This document shows positions 10,047-19,038 of a DNA stretch of 64,000 bases, piece by piece. Both the position numbers and the translations under genes were made by a program. The notes beneath the pieces are model-generated. The model was not told the origin of the DNA. It saw only the letters and a list, made by a program, of their open reading frames with translations, and did not search any database. How positions within the stretch are numbered: position 1 is the first letter of the stretch; each line of letters begins with the position of its first letter. Source of the stretch: Flavobacteriaceae bacterium (GTDB taxonomy: Bacteria > Bacteroidota > Bacteroidia > Flavobacteriales > Flavobacteriaceae); NCBI GenBank assembly GCA_002707025.1, contig PALG01000031.1, forward strand, positions 124,001-188,000. The letters run 5' to 3'.

Positions 10047-11062
10047 TGAACGAAACCCGGACATTTAGCGATAAGGTTTGGCTCGTGCTTAAAGGGCTCG
10101 CCATGGGGGCAGCTAATAAAGTTCCTGGGGTTTCTGGAGGGGTAGTAGCATTTGTAGCAGGTTTTTATGAAGAATTTATCTATTCCCTTCAAAAGGTTAA
10201 CAGAAAGGCTTTTGCATTGCTCTTTAATGGAAGGTTCCGAAGCTTTTTTCAGTACATTAATGGAAGGTTCCTAGGATTATTGATCTTAGGCATGGTGATT
10301 AGCTACTTCAGCGTTTCCAAAATTCTCGATTATCTCATTCAGCATTACGAGTTGTACGTTTGGAGTGCTTTCTTCGGAATGATTATTGGCTCCATTTATT
10401 ATATCTCCAAGGATTTTGGGGATTGGAATCGGAAATATCTAGGTTATTTATTATTGGGCATCATTGCAGGGGTTAGTATTAGCTTTTTAGAGCCTGCCAA
10501 GGAAAACAACAATCTTATTTTTGTTTTTTTCTGCGGAATGATTAGTGTATCGGGGATGACGCTTCCCGGACTTTCGGGCTCGTTCATCCTAATTCTAATT
10601 GGAAACTACGTATTACTCTTGGTAGACTCGGTCAATGCCCTATACGATACCTTTTCCGATATTTTCCGATGGGACTTTAGCTTTATTGACAATACCGAAC
10701 GAATCGAATTGCTAAAAGTACTCACGGTTTTTACCTTAGGCTCCTTAGCGGGATTGGTATCACTATCACATGTATTGGGTTATGTATTGAAACATTTCAA
10801 GAAAGCCACCTATGCCGTGATCATAGGTTTTATTACAGGGTCCTTAGGAGTAGTTTGGCCTTGGAAAGATAAAGTATACGAAGTAGATGCATCTGGAAAT
10901 ATCCTACTGGATGCGGAAGGCAGGGAAGTGGTAAAAGACTTTAATCGGTTTTTTCCATCAGAATTTTCTTTCGAGACATTTCTCGCAATTTTTTTTATCA
11001 TTGTAGGGATCATCATTGTGGTGAGTCTGGAAAGATTCAATAATCTTAAAAAGAAAACTTAG
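10046..11062 (+). CDS. second DUF368 polytopic membrane protein
   Basis: The ATG at 10046 shares one base with the preceding stop (TAATG); an upstream in-frame ATG at 9965 lies inside the preceding gene and is unlikely. The 338-residue product has GAANKVPGVSGGVVAF near the N-terminus and TLPGLSGSFILILIGNY in the second half, the same two half-repeats as its upstream neighbour. It is a diverged tandem paralogue rather than a recent copy. aroE starts 1 base after the stop. Confidence 0.83.
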   Translation: MNETRTFSDKVWLVLKGLAMGAANKVPGVSGGVVAFVAGFYEEFIYSLQKVNRKAFALLFNGRFRSFFQYINGRFLGLLILGMVISYFSVSKILDYLIQHYELYVWSAFFGMIIGSIYYISKDFGDWNRKYLGYLLLGIIAGVSISFLEPAKENNNLIFVFFCGMISVSGMTLPGLSGSFILILIGNYVLLLVDSVNALYDTFSDIFRWDFSFIDNTERIELLKVLTVFTLGSLAGLVSLSHVLGYVLKHFKKATYAVIIGFITGSLGVVWPWKDKVYEVDASGNILLDAEGREVVKDFNRFFPSEFSFETFLAIFFIIVGIIIVVSLERFNNLKKKT

Positions 11063-11063
11063 T

Positions 11064-11795
11064 ATGGGAGTTTATGGGTTGGTAGGAAAAAATATTGCAT
11101 ATTCGTTTTCAAAAGCATTCTTTACCGAAAAATTTGAAACCGAAAAAAGAAATGATTCCTACGAAAACTTCGACATCCCTTCCCTCGAAAAACTCCCTGA
11201 AATAATTAAAAAAACCGACCGCTTAAGAGGGCTCAACGTAACCATTCCCTACAAGGAAGCTATCATCCCTTATTTAGATGACATAGAAGAGGAGGCCAAA
11301 ACCATTGGAGCCGTCAATACCATTAAGGTTCATAAAAATGGCAAACTCACAGGGTATAATACCGATCATTACGGTTTTGCCAAATCCCTGGAAGTGTTTT
11401 TCCCCTTTGAAGAAAAAACGGCATTGGTCTTAGGCTCTGGTGGAGCTTCTAAGGCCATCCGGTTTGTCCTTGATGTGATGGGCTTTGAATACAAAATGGT
11501 ATCACGAAATGAAAAAGAAGGTTATACCACCTATCAAGACTTGAATGAAAAAGTGATTTCCGAACATAAATTGATAATCAATTGTACTCCTTTAGGAACG
11601 CATCCTAAAGTGGAGAAATGCCCACCAATTCCGTATCAGTTCATTACGAAACAGCACATGTTGTTTGACCTCATCTACAACCCTGCAACCACTGAATTCC
11701 TCAAAAGGGGATTTGCCCAAGGTGCAAAAATTTCCAACGGACACAAAATGTTGGAAGAGCAAGCCCTAAAAGCATGGGCTATCTGGAAATCGTAA
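11064..11795 (+). CDS. aroE: shikimate dehydrogenase
   Basis: Reduces 3-dehydroshikimate to shikimate with NADPH in the aromatic amino acid pathway. Signatures: YGLVGKNIAYSFSKAFF at the N-terminus, GLNVTIPYKEAIIPYLD (catalytic lysine after PY), NTIKVHKNGKLTGYNTDHYG (catalytic aspartate) and the Rossmann loop VLGSGGASKAIRFVL. At 243 residues it is slightly shorter than many AroE proteins, but no motif is missing. It begins 1 base after the second DUF368 gene. Confidence 0.94.
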   Translation: MGVYGLVGKNIAYSFSKAFFTEKFETEKRNDSYENFDIPSLEKLPEIIKKTDRLRGLNVTIPYKEAIIPYLDDIEEEAKTIGAVNTIKVHKNGKLTGYNTDHYGFAKSLEVFFPFEEKTALVLGSGGASKAIRFVLDVMGFEYKMVSRNEKEGYTTYQDLNEKVISEHKLIINCTPLGTHPKVEKCPPIPYQFITKQHMLFDLIYNPATTEFLKRGFAQGAKISNGHKMLEEQALKAWAIWKS

Positions 11796-11893
11796 AAATA
11801 AAGCAAAAACCCACTTCTTCCTTTGCATTGTGGGCAGTTGTTAGTATCTTTCAGCCTATTATCCTAAATAATTGAACCCTAACATTGAAAGAT

Positions 11894-13894
11894 ATGTCTG
11901 ACGAAAATTTGCCAAAAGAAGAAGAAAAAGACCAAGCACCTCAAGAACAGGAAACTTCTGCTAACGAGGTTGAAAAGGCTTCAGAAGAAGTTACACAAGA
12001 AAATTCTGAAGAGGCCAATACCAAGGACGCACCAGAGAAAGAGGAAGCCGTGACTGCCGAAGACCAAACTTCAGAAAAAGCAGAGAACACCTCTCAAAAA
12101 GATTCCGAAGAAGAAACCGAAGACGATGAAGAAGAAGTTAGTTCTTCAGATGATGAAGAGCACGATGAGGAAACGGAAGAGGAAGAGGTCGATTACCATT
12201 CGCTTTCCAAAAAAGAACTGATTACCGAATTCCAAAAACTCCTGAAAGACAAACCGGTCCAGAATATCAAGAATGCTGTGGAAGAAATCCGTACCGAATT
12301 TAATGCACAATTCGCGGATGAAATGGAGCAGAAAAAAGAAGAGTTTTTAGCCGATGGTGGCAACATTATCGATTTTCATTACACCACTCCTTTAAAAAAG
12401 GAATTCCATTCGTTGTATTTCGATTACAAGGAAAAACGCAATAATTACTACAAAAACCTAAAGCGCGACCTACAAGCCAATCTGGATAAAAGAATGGAGC
12501 TTATTGAGGAATTGAAAGGGCTTTTGACCATAGAAGAAAACATTAATACCACCTACAAGCATTTCAAAGACATACAGGATAAGTGGCATACCGCGGGCCC
12601 TATCCCAAGGGATAAATACAACTTGGTTTGGAATACGTACCACCATCACGTGGAAAATTTTTATGATTTTCTACATTTGAATAGAGAGTTCCGTGATCTG
12701 GATTTTAAGCATAATTTGGAACAAAAACTTAAGATTATTGGTCGTGCCGAAGAACTTGCCCAAGAAGAAAACCTTAACAAAGCTTTCCGTGAATTGCAGA
12801 TGCTCCATAAAATGTGGAAAGAGGATATTGGACCTGTAGCAAAGGAATATCGGGAAGAGGTTTGGGAAAAGTTCAGTGAAGCGACCAAGACGATCCATGA
12901 AAAAAGACAGGCCTTTATTGCGGAACAGGAGAAAGATTTTGAAAAGAATTACGAGGCCAAGTTAGACTTAGTATCTCAAATTAATGAGATTACTGAAAAC
13001 ACCAAGGACAATCATAAAGCATGGCAAAACGCCATCAAAAAGGTACAGGAATTACGCGATCAATACTTTGAAGCGGGAAAAGTTCCAAGAAATAAGAATA
13101 AGGAAATTTGGAATGCCTTCAAGGAAGCGACGCGCACCTTCAACAGAACCAAAAACAGTTTTTATAAAAATCAGAAAAAGAAGCAATACGAAAACCTCGA
13201 AAAGAAAAAAGAACTGGTAAAAATTGCTGAAGAAAATAAGGATAGCGACGACTTTAACGTGGTGACGCCTTTGATGAAGAAAATTCAATCTGACTGGAAA
13301 TCCATTGGTCATGTTCCCCGAAAGGATAGTGACAAAATATGGAAGCAATTTAAGGAAGCCTGTAATTATTATTTCGATCGCTTGCATGCACAAAAGGATG
13401 AAGCCAATAAAGAGGAGCTAGAACATTACAAGGCGAAAGAAGCCTTATTGGAAGAGGTTTCTAATTTAGAACTGTCTGGTGATACTGATAAAGACTTACA
13501 ACTCATTAAAGAAAAAATTGCTGAATGGAAAGCCATTGGTCGCGTTCCCTACAGTAAAAAGAAAATTGATCAGAAATTCAATAAAGTATTGGATGGCCTT
13601 TTCGGAAAACTGAAAATGAGTAAAAAAGAAGCCGAGATGATTCGCTACGAAAACAAACTCGACGCTATTGTCTCACAGGAAGATGACCGAAAACTTCGCA
13701 ATGAGAAGTTCTTTATTTCCAAAAAAGTAACGGAAATTAAAGCAGAGATTCGTCAATTGGAAAACAACCTAGGTTTCTTTCAACATGCCGACGACGACAA
13801 TCCTTTGGTTAAAGAAGTACACAAAAACATTCAAAAACAAAAAGATGCGCTGGAAGTTTGGAAGGCAAAACTCAAAAAGCTAAAAGCTTTATAA
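11894..13894 (+). CDS. DUF349 domain protein with acidic N-terminus
   Basis: ATG at 11894 is preferred over an in-frame TTG 9 bases earlier. The first 100 residues are nearly all Glu, Asp, Ser, Thr and Lys and are probably disordered. The rest is a series of DUF349 helical repeats of about 70 residues, recognised by recurring W-K-x-I-G/A-G-x-V/I-P-R segments: WHTAGPIPRDKYNLVW, YFEAGKVPRNKNKEIW, WKSIGHVPRKDSDKIW and WKAIGRVPYSKKKID. The function in Flavobacteriaceae is unknown. It ends at a strong hairpin terminator shared with convergent mazG. Confidence 0.85.
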   Translation: MSDENLPKEEEKDQAPQEQETSANEVEKASEEVTQENSEEANTKDAPEKEEAVTAEDQTSEKAENTSQKDSEEETEDDEEEVSSSDDEEHDEETEEEEVDYHSLSKKELITEFQKLLKDKPVQNIKNAVEEIRTEFNAQFADEMEQKKEEFLADGGNIIDFHYTTPLKKEFHSLYFDYKEKRNNYYKNLKRDLQANLDKRMELIEELKGLLTIEENINTTYKHFKDIQDKWHTAGPIPRDKYNLVWNTYHHHVENFYDFLHLNREFRDLDFKHNLEQKLKIIGRAEELAQEENLNKAFRELQMLHKMWKEDIGPVAKEYREEVWEKFSEATKTIHEKRQAFIAEQEKDFEKNYEAKLDLVSQINEITENTKDNHKAWQNAIKKVQELRDQYFEAGKVPRNKNKEIWNAFKEATRTFNRTKNSFYKNQKKKQYENLEKKKELVKIAEENKDSDDFNVVTPLMKKIQSDWKSIGHVPRKDSDKIWKQFKEACNYYFDRLHAQKDEANKEELEHYKAKEALLEEVSNLELSGDTDKDLQLIKEKIAEWKAIGRVPYSKKKIDQKFNKVLDGLFGKLKMSKKEAEMIRYENKLDAIVSQEDDRKLRNEKFFISKKVTEIKAEIRQLENNLGFFQHADDDNPLVKEVHKNIQKQKDALEVWKAKLKKLKAL

Positions 13895-13929
13895 AAAAAA
13901 TCTGAGTGTAACCCACTCAGATTTTTTTT
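13893..13929. terminator. bidirectional terminator between DUF349 gene and mazG
   Basis: Eight A, then TCTGAGTG (13901-13908), a 5-base loop, CACTCAGA (13914-13921), then eight T. The perfect 8-bp stem flanked by A and T runs works in both directions. It overlaps the last codons of mazG. Confidence 0.9.
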
Positions 13930-14690
13930 GCTTCTTCCCAAAATACATCCATTTCGGAAAGGCTCATATCTTCCAAGGTTTTTCCCATTTCTTTGGCTTT
14001 CATTTCCAAATACTGAAACCTTTTGATGAATTTTTTATTGGTTCGCTCTAACGCATTTTCAGGATCCACCTTCAGGAAACGGGCGTAATTTATCATAGAA
14101 AAAAGGACATCCCCAAACTCACTTTCCATTTTTTGAGCATCGCCTTTTTCTATTTCATATTGCAATTCTGCCAATTCTTCTTTCAGCTTTTCAAATACTT
14201 GCTGTGGTTCTTCCCAATCAAAGCCCACCCCTGCTACTTTATCTTGGATTCGATTGGCCTTGACTAGCGCTGGAAGGGATTTTGGGACGCCTTCCAGAAC
14301 ACTTTTTTTCCCTTCCTTCAATTTCAAGTTTTCCCAATTCTTTTTCACTTCTTCCTCATCGGCCACCGTCACATCGCCATAAATATGGGGATGTCTCGCA
14401 ATAAGCTTTTCACAAATACCGTTTGCCACATCGGCAATGTCGAAACTTTGACTTTCACTTCCAATTTTAGCGTAAAAAACGATATGTAAAAGTAAGTCGC
14501 CCAGTTCCTTTTTCACCTCCTCCAAATCATTTTCCAGAATGGCATCACCCAATTCGTAGGTTTCTTCAATGGTAAGGTGTCGTAGACTTTGTAAGGTTTG
14601 CTTTCGATCCCAAGGGCATTGTTCCCTAAGCTCTTCCATGATGGTAAGAAGCCGATCGAAAGCTGCTAATTTTTCTTCTTTGGAATGCAT
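13917..14690 (-). CDS. mazG: nucleoside triphosphate pyrophosphohydrolase MazG
   Basis: 257 residues, the two-domain MazG length. Hydrolyses (d)NTPs to the monophosphate and pyrophosphate as a house-cleaning enzyme. The N-terminal domain shows CPWDRKQTLQSLRHLTIEETYEL, with the EExxE metal site, and ELGDLLLHIVFYAKI; a second, similar helix set (EEPQQVFEKLKEELAEL, EFGDVLFSMINYARFL) follows. The stop codon lies inside the shared terminator. Confidence 0.94.
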   Translation of the reverse strand: MHSKEEKLAAFDRLLTIMEELREQCPWDRKQTLQSLRHLTIEETYELGDAILENDLEEVKKELGDLLLHIVFYAKIGSESQSFDIADVANGICEKLIARHPHIYGDVTVADEEEVKKNWENLKLKEGKKSVLEGVPKSLPALVKANRIQDKVAGVGFDWEEPQQVFEKLKEELAELQYEIEKGDAQKMESEFGDVLFSMINYARFLKVDPENALERTNKKFIKRFQYLEMKAKEMGKTLEDMSLSEMDVFWEEAKKI

Positions 14691-14704
14691 GGTTAAAACT
14701 AAAA

Positions 14705-14731
14705 AATAAATCCCCTGTAAGAAGGGGATTT
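14705..14731 (-). terminator. terminator downstream of DUF5606 gene
   Basis: Reading the minus strand, AAATCCCC (14731-14724), an 8-base loop and GGGGATTT (14715-14708) are followed by a T-rich tail (ATTTTTT at 14707-14701). It separates the DUF5606 gene from mazG, so mazG probably depends on read-through or its own promoter. Confidence 0.75.
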
Positions 14732-14757
14732 AAAATTATTTTTGGGAAAGTTATGCA

Positions 14758-15174
14758 CTATTCTTCTTCAGAGGCATCCCCTTCTTTTGCAGCAAATTGT
14801 GTAATTCCGTTTTTGTGCAACAAATTATACCATTGTACAATTTTTTTAATGTCACTGGCATACACCCTTTCTTCGTCATAATCGGGAAGTACGGAGAAAA
14901 AATATTCTTCCAGTTCAATTTTAGGGGATTTATGACTAATCGTTTCCCCTCCATTTTCCTTATCTGAAATTTTCTGAAAAACCTCTCTCAAAGGCACTTC
15001 TTCGCGAAGGGTATAAATAGCTATTTCAGAAAGTAAACTTACATTTTGACGGGCACTTACCGTAGTTTTTTTTCCGTCAATTAAGGACTCTGCGATAATC
15101 CCGGTGCGGGTTTGTGCTTTCATTTCGTACAAACCTGGCTTTCCTGAAATCGATAATATTTTTTCTAAACTCAT
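14758..15174 (-). CDS. DUF5606 domain-containing protein
   Basis: 138 residues. The N-terminus SLEKILSISGKPGLYEMKA and the segment GIIAESLIDGKKTTVSARQN are typical of DUF5606, a small Bacteroidota family usually found beside def and mazG. No catalytic motif or membrane segment is visible. The last 15 residues are acidic. It lies 59 bases after def on the same strand and is followed by its own terminator. Function unknown. Confidence 0.82.
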   Translation of the reverse strand: MSLEKILSISGKPGLYEMKAQTRTGIIAESLIDGKKTTVSARQNVSLLSEIAIYTLREEVPLREVFQKISDKENGGETISHKSPKIELEEYFFSVLPDYDEERVYASDIKKIVQWYNLLHKNGITQFAAKEGDASEEE

Positions 15175-15233
15175 AAACCGTTTTCTATTTAGGCGAGCAA
15201 ATATCTTGGGTTAGGCTTAATTTTCCAAATGGA

Positions 15234-15824
15234 TTAACGTTTCTTTTTCGCTAAAGGAAAACGCATTTTGTAATCAATCTTGATTTTCCCTTTGGAAATA
15301 TTGGCCAATTTACTTTTAATCAGACGTTTTTTTAAAGGCGATAGTTTATCGGTAAACAAGATTCCTTCAATGTGATCGTACTCATGCTGAATGATGCGAG
15401 CAGCGATTCCCCCAATGGTTTCCTTATGTTTTTTGAAGTTTTCATCAACATATTCAATCGTGATGGTTTCTTGTCTGAAGACATCCTCGCGAACATCGGG
15501 GATGCTCAAACAACCTTCGTTAAAGGCCCATTCATCCCCACTCTCTTCTACTATTTGCGCATTGATAAAAACCCTTTTAAAGGTGGAGAGGTATTTCCTT
15601 TCTTCTTCTGAAAGGTCTTCGTCATCTTCAAAAGGAGTGGCGTCTACGATAAACAAACGTACCGGCATTCCTATTTGCGGAGCTGCCAAACCAATACCAT
15701 GAGCAGCATACATGGTTTCAAACATATCCTCAATAAGTTGTTCCAACTTGGGATCATCCTTTGAAATCTCTTGGGTTTCTTTTCTCAATACGGGGTCACC
15801 GTAGGCTACAATTGGGTAAATCAT
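15234..15824 (-). CDS. def: peptide deformylase
   Basis: Removes the formyl group from the N-terminal methionine of nascent proteins. All three motifs are present: GIGLAAPQIG (near residue 43), EGCLSIP (near residue 113) and HEYDHIEGILF (near residue 152), giving the Cys and two His metal ligands. The length of 196 residues is normal. Its ATG overlaps the ruvX stop by 4 bases (ATGA), so the two are translationally coupled. Confidence 0.97.
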   Translation of the reverse strand: MIYPIVAYGDPVLRKETQEISKDDPKLEQLIEDMFETMYAAHGIGLAAPQIGMPVRLFIVDATPFEDDEDLSEEERKYLSTFKRVFINAQIVEESGDEWAFNEGCLSIPDVREDVFRQETITIEYVDENFKKHKETIGGIAARIIQHEYDHIEGILFTDKLSPLKKRLIKSKLANISKGKIKIDYKMRFPLAKKKR

Positions 15825-16234
15825 CTCTTTCTATTCAAAAAATCCTGTAAAATAATCGTAGCACTAATCTCGTCGATCAATGCCTTGTTTCGGCGCTGCT
15901 TCTTTTTCAAACCACTATCAATCATGGTTTGAAAGGCCATTTTACTGGTAAAGCGCTCATCTACTCTTTGTATGGGGTACTGTGGAAAGACTTCCGAAAA
16001 CTTCTTCAAAAACTTTTGGATGTCTGCTTCCACATTCGAATGGCTTCCATCCCGTTGCTTAGGCTCCCCTACCAAAACCTGCTCCACCTTTTCTTCCGAA
16101 AAATACTTCTTAAGAAACGGCAGTAATTTTGGTGTTTCCACAGTGGTCAATCCCGAAGCTATCATTTGTAGTTCGTCGGTAATTGCTATTCCGGTACGTT
16201 TCGTACCATAATCCAAAGCCATGATTCTTCCCAT
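15821..16234 (-). CDS. ruvX: YqgF/RuvX family putative Holliday junction resolvase / pre-16S rRNA nuclease
   Basis: 137 residues from ATG at 16234 (GRIMALDYGTKRTGIAITDE), which has the RNase H-like first strand with the DYG aspartate; VDERFTSKMAF and IDEISATIILQDFL are further family segments. An ATG 66 bases upstream would add a tail, but a good -7 box lies between the two, so the inner start is chosen. YqgF proteins process the 5' end of 16S rRNA in E. coli. It overlaps def by 4 bases. Confidence 0.9.
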   Translation of the reverse strand: MGRIMALDYGTKRTGIAITDELQMIASGLTTVETPKLLPFLKKYFSEEKVEQVLVGEPKQRDGSHSNVEADIQKFLKKFSEVFPQYPIQRVDERFTSKMAFQTMIDSGLKKKQRRNKALIDEISATIILQDFLNRKR

Positions 16235-16242
16235 ACAGAATG

Positions 16243-16277
16243 CAAAAATAGGGCATTCAGAAATAGTAACCCAAAAA
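16243..16277 (-). promoter_or_regulatory. promoter of ruvX-def-DUF5606
   Basis: On the minus strand, TTTG at 16275-16272 (-33 element, in a TTTTTG run) and TATTTTTG at 16250-16243 (-7, full match to TAnnTTTG) are 21 bases apart. The -7 box ends 8 bases before the ATG at 16234, which implies a very short leader and rules against the ATG at 16300. Confidence 0.65.
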
Positions 16278-16311
16278 GTATCGCTAATTAAATGGGTCAC
16301 TTATCTTTGTA

Positions 16312-16319
16312 AAAACCGA
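16312..16319 (+). promoter_or_regulatory. candidate -7 box of dapD
   Basis: TATCTTTG fits TAnnTTTG and ends 8 bases before the dapD ATG. No clear -33 TTTG is visible. The arrangement is divergent to the ruvX promoter. Confidence 0.45.
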
Positions 16320-16327
16320 AAAATACC

Positions 16328-17143
16328 ATGACCAACTTACAACACATCATAGAAAATGCATGGGAAGACCGTTCCCTACTTCAAAATCCAGAAACCATTG
16401 CCGCTATTAGAGAAGTGGTAAAACAGTGTGATGAAGGGACCTTACGTTGCGCCGAACCAACAGAAAATGGATGGCAGGTAAACGAATGGGTTAAAAAAGG
16501 AGTCGTACTCTACTTCCCCATCCAGAAAATGGAAACCCATGAAGTGGGTATTTTTGAATATCATGATAAAATTCCTTTGAAAACGGGTTATGAAGCCAAG
16601 GGAATTCGAGTAGTACCTCATGCCGTGGCAAGACACGGGGCCTACATTTCGAAAGGGGTTATCATGATGCCCAGTTATGTGAATATTGGAGCGTATGTGG
16701 ACGAAGGCACGATGGTCGATACTTGGGCTACCGTAGGAAGCTGCGCCCAGATTGGAAAAAACGTACATTTAAGTGGAGGTGTTGGAATTGGAGGCGTTTT
16801 AGAGCCCTTACAAGCAGCACCCGTAATTATTGAAGACAATGCGTTTATTGGTTCCCGATGTATTGTGGTAGAAGGAGTTAGGGTAGAAAAAGAAGCGGTA
16901 TTGGGAGCCAATGTTGTGTTAACGGCCTCTACCAAAATTATTGATGTTACTGGTGAAAAGCCTCAGGAAATGAAAGGTTATGTTCCAGCCCGTTCTGTGG
17001 TAATTCCCGGAAGCTATACTAAAAAATTTCCTGCTGGGGAATATCAAGTGCCTTGTGCCTTAATTATTGGAAAACGAAAAGAAAGCACCAACAAAAAGAC
17101 TTCGTTAAATGACGCCTTAAGAGAATACGATGTAGCAGTTTAA
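16328..17143 (+). CDS. dapD: 2,3,4,5-tetrahydropyridine-2,6-dicarboxylate N-succinyltransferase
   Basis: Transfers succinyl from succinyl-CoA in the lysine/diaminopimelate pathway. 271 residues with a left-handed beta-helix: hexapeptide repeats from about residue 105 (YISKGVIMMPSYVNIGAYVD, then GTMVDTWATVGSCAQIGKNV, HLSGGVGIGGVLEPLQAAPV and IIEDNAFIGSRCIVVEGV). These match DapD closely. The end overlaps the convergent kinase-like gene by 4 bases. Confidence 0.96.
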   Translation: MTNLQHIIENAWEDRSLLQNPETIAAIREVVKQCDEGTLRCAEPTENGWQVNEWVKKGVVLYFPIQKMETHEVGIFEYHDKIPLKTGYEAKGIRVVPHAVARHGAYISKGVIMMPSYVNIGAYVDEGTMVDTWATVGSCAQIGKNVHLSGGVGIGGVLEPLQAAPVIIEDNAFIGSRCIVVEGVRVEKEAVLGANVVLTASTKIIDVTGEKPQEMKGYVPARSVVIPGSYTKKFPAGEYQVPCALIIGKRKESTNKKTSLNDALREYDVAV

Positions 17144-17898
17144 GAAGCTTTTCGTTTTCTTCTGCGTAATTTTTTGGCATTTTTGACCCTTTGGAACTTT
17201 CGGCTGTGCTTAGTCATTAACCGATGGGTTTCTGCCTCCGTGGCGCCATATAATTGGGCGTAGACCGGAGCCATGATGTTGATCATGGTTTTGGATAGCC
17301 AAAGTCTTCGGAAGTTCTTCATGCGTTGTGACAAATTCAACGTCTCAAAACGCATACGGTTTAAGTCGATTAGGTAAAAATCGTATTGGGTATTTCCTTG
17401 ATCTACGATTAAAGTATTTCCTGGCGAATGATCCAAGAAATGAATGCCCTTCTCATGCAACTGAAACGTAAATGCCGCCATTTGTTGCAGAATTTCCATT
17501 CGATGGGGCCATTTAGGGTTGTGGTTCAATACCCGAAAATCGAAATCGTATTCTAAATGCTTACTTACGTAATAACTATCTTTCAGTCCTAGGGAAAAAT
17601 TTTCCATATACGCCACTGGATGTGGCGTTTTAATGCCCAGTTCAATCAATTTGGAGGCATATTCGAAGGAGCGTTGGGCTTTACTTTTTCTGAAAAACCG
17701 ATATACCAAGGATTGAAACAGATTGGGAGTTTTAAACTTTTTGATGTTAAAGACCTCTCCTGAAATTTCGATGGTTTTGATGGAATTTCGTTCCCCCTTC
17801 ACCAAATAATCCCCTTGCTGTTCGAAGTCTAATAAAACAGACCGTAATTGCGAAGCGATGTCGTGATATTTAGAATGAACTTTAAAGGTTTCTTTCAT
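17140..17898 (-). CDS. Kdo/LPS core kinase-like protein (InaA/WaaP family)
   Basis: 252 residues with a small protein-kinase-like fold. The catalytic loop reads HFLDHSPGNTLI (Asp and Asn in the right places) and the metal-binding Asp is in YLIDLNRMRFE. The N-terminal part includes GEVFNIKKFK, which fits the ATP-binding lysine. WaaP/KdkA-like enzymes phosphorylate LPS inner-core sugars; the neighbouring heptosyltransferase and glycosyltransferases support that role. The C-terminus is strongly basic (KNAKKLRRRKRK). The substrate is not known. Confidence 0.8.
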   Translation of the reverse strand: MKETFKVHSKYHDIASQLRSVLLDFEQQGDYLVKGERNSIKTIEISGEVFNIKKFKTPNLFQSLVYRFFRKSKAQRSFEYASKLIELGIKTPHPVAYMENFSLGLKDSYYVSKHLEYDFDFRVLNHNPKWPHRMEILQQMAAFTFQLHEKGIHFLDHSPGNTLIVDQGNTQYDFYLIDLNRMRFETLNLSQRMKNFRRLWLSKTMINIMAPVYAQLYGATEAETHRLMTKHSRKFQRVKNAKKLRRRKRKAS

Positions 17899-17970
17899 AA
17901 GGGTATGCTACAAAAGCGGAATTCATTTTAAAAACTTCAAAAAAAGAAATACTTTGCGAAGGTAAAGCTT

Positions 17971-19035
17971 ATGAAGAAAATACTGGTCATACAAAATAAA
18001 AGAATTGGCGATGTACTTATCGCTTCTGTCTTGGCGAACAATCTGAAAAAGCATTTTCCGGAGAGCCTTATCCATTATTTTGTGTACGATTATACGGCTG
18101 GAGTCCTCGAAGGAAATCCCAATATCGATCAAATTGTCACTGTTCAGGATAGGGAATTGAAAAAGCTGCCGGTCCTTTGGAAAACCATTCAGCAGGTAAA
18201 AAGGGAACAGTATGACATTATTCTTGATCCTTATGCAAAGTTCCAAAGTAGGATGCTATGCTATTTTTCGCAAGCGTCTATTCGGGTAGGCTTCAAAAGA
18301 CAAAACAAAAAGCTTCGACTCTCTTATTATACCCACGAAGTAGAATTTCTAAATGAAGGCCACATGCCCTGCGGAAAAGCCTTGGAAGATCGTATGCACA
18401 TGCTTACCAGTGCTTTTGGCATAAAAGATCCCGATCCCATGTACCGTATTTTCCTTTCCGAAGAAGAAAAAAACTATAGTAGGATAGCGCATTTGGAACG
18501 CCCTGTAGTGATGATTGGCATCTTGGGAAGTACTCGAAATAAATCGTTGCCCTTTCGGTATACCGCAGAATTAATTGATTTTATTGCTGAAAATTATCAA
18601 GCCACCCTATTGTTCAATTATGCGCCAAACCAGAAAGCAGAAGCTAAGGAAATTTACGATTTATGCCAGTGCAAGGAGCAGGTACATTGGGATATTTATG
18701 AAGATTCCATCCGTGGGTTTATCAAACTTATGAACCAGTGTGAACTACTCATTTCGAATGAAGGAGGCAGCGTCCATATTGCAAAAGCCCTTCAAAAACC
18801 TACTTTCACCATTTATTCACCTTTTATCTCCAAGAGCCACTGGAACAGTTTTGAAGATGGGAAAACCCATGACTCCGTTCACTTATTCGATAAAAATCCG
18901 GAGGGTTTTAACCAACTTTCCCGAGAAGAGAAAAAGGCCATCGAAAAGAATCCTGAAATTTTATACAATCAGCTCACCCCAACACTTATCAAAGAAAAGC
19001 TGATTCCCTATCTAGACTATCATTTAAAATCATAG
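17971..19035 (+). CDS. glycosyltransferase family 9, heptosyltransferase-like
   Basis: 354 residues with a GT-B two-domain fold. The N-terminus KKILVIQNKRIGDVLIASVL and the C-terminal MNQCELLISNEGGSVHIAKA match the ADP-heptose:LPS heptosyltransferase family. It probably adds a heptose or related sugar to the lipid A core at the cytoplasmic face. It heads a two-gene plus-strand unit with the methyltransferase, whose ATG is 3 bases after its stop, and is divergent from the kinase-like gene. Confidence 0.87.
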   Translation: MKKILVIQNKRIGDVLIASVLANNLKKHFPESLIHYFVYDYTAGVLEGNPNIDQIVTVQDRELKKLPVLWKTIQQVKREQYDIILDPYAKFQSRMLCYFSQASIRVGFKRQNKKLRLSYYTHEVEFLNEGHMPCGKALEDRMHMLTSAFGIKDPDPMYRIFLSEEEKNYSRIAHLERPVVMIGILGSTRNKSLPFRYTAELIDFIAENYQATLLFNYAPNQKAEAKEIYDLCQCKEQVHWDIYEDSIRGFIKLMNQCELLISNEGGSVHIAKALQKPTFTIYSPFISKSHWNSFEDGKTHDSVHLFDKNPEGFNQLSREEKKAIEKNPEILYNQLTPTLIKEKLIPYLDYHLKS

Positions 19036-19038
19036 GCC

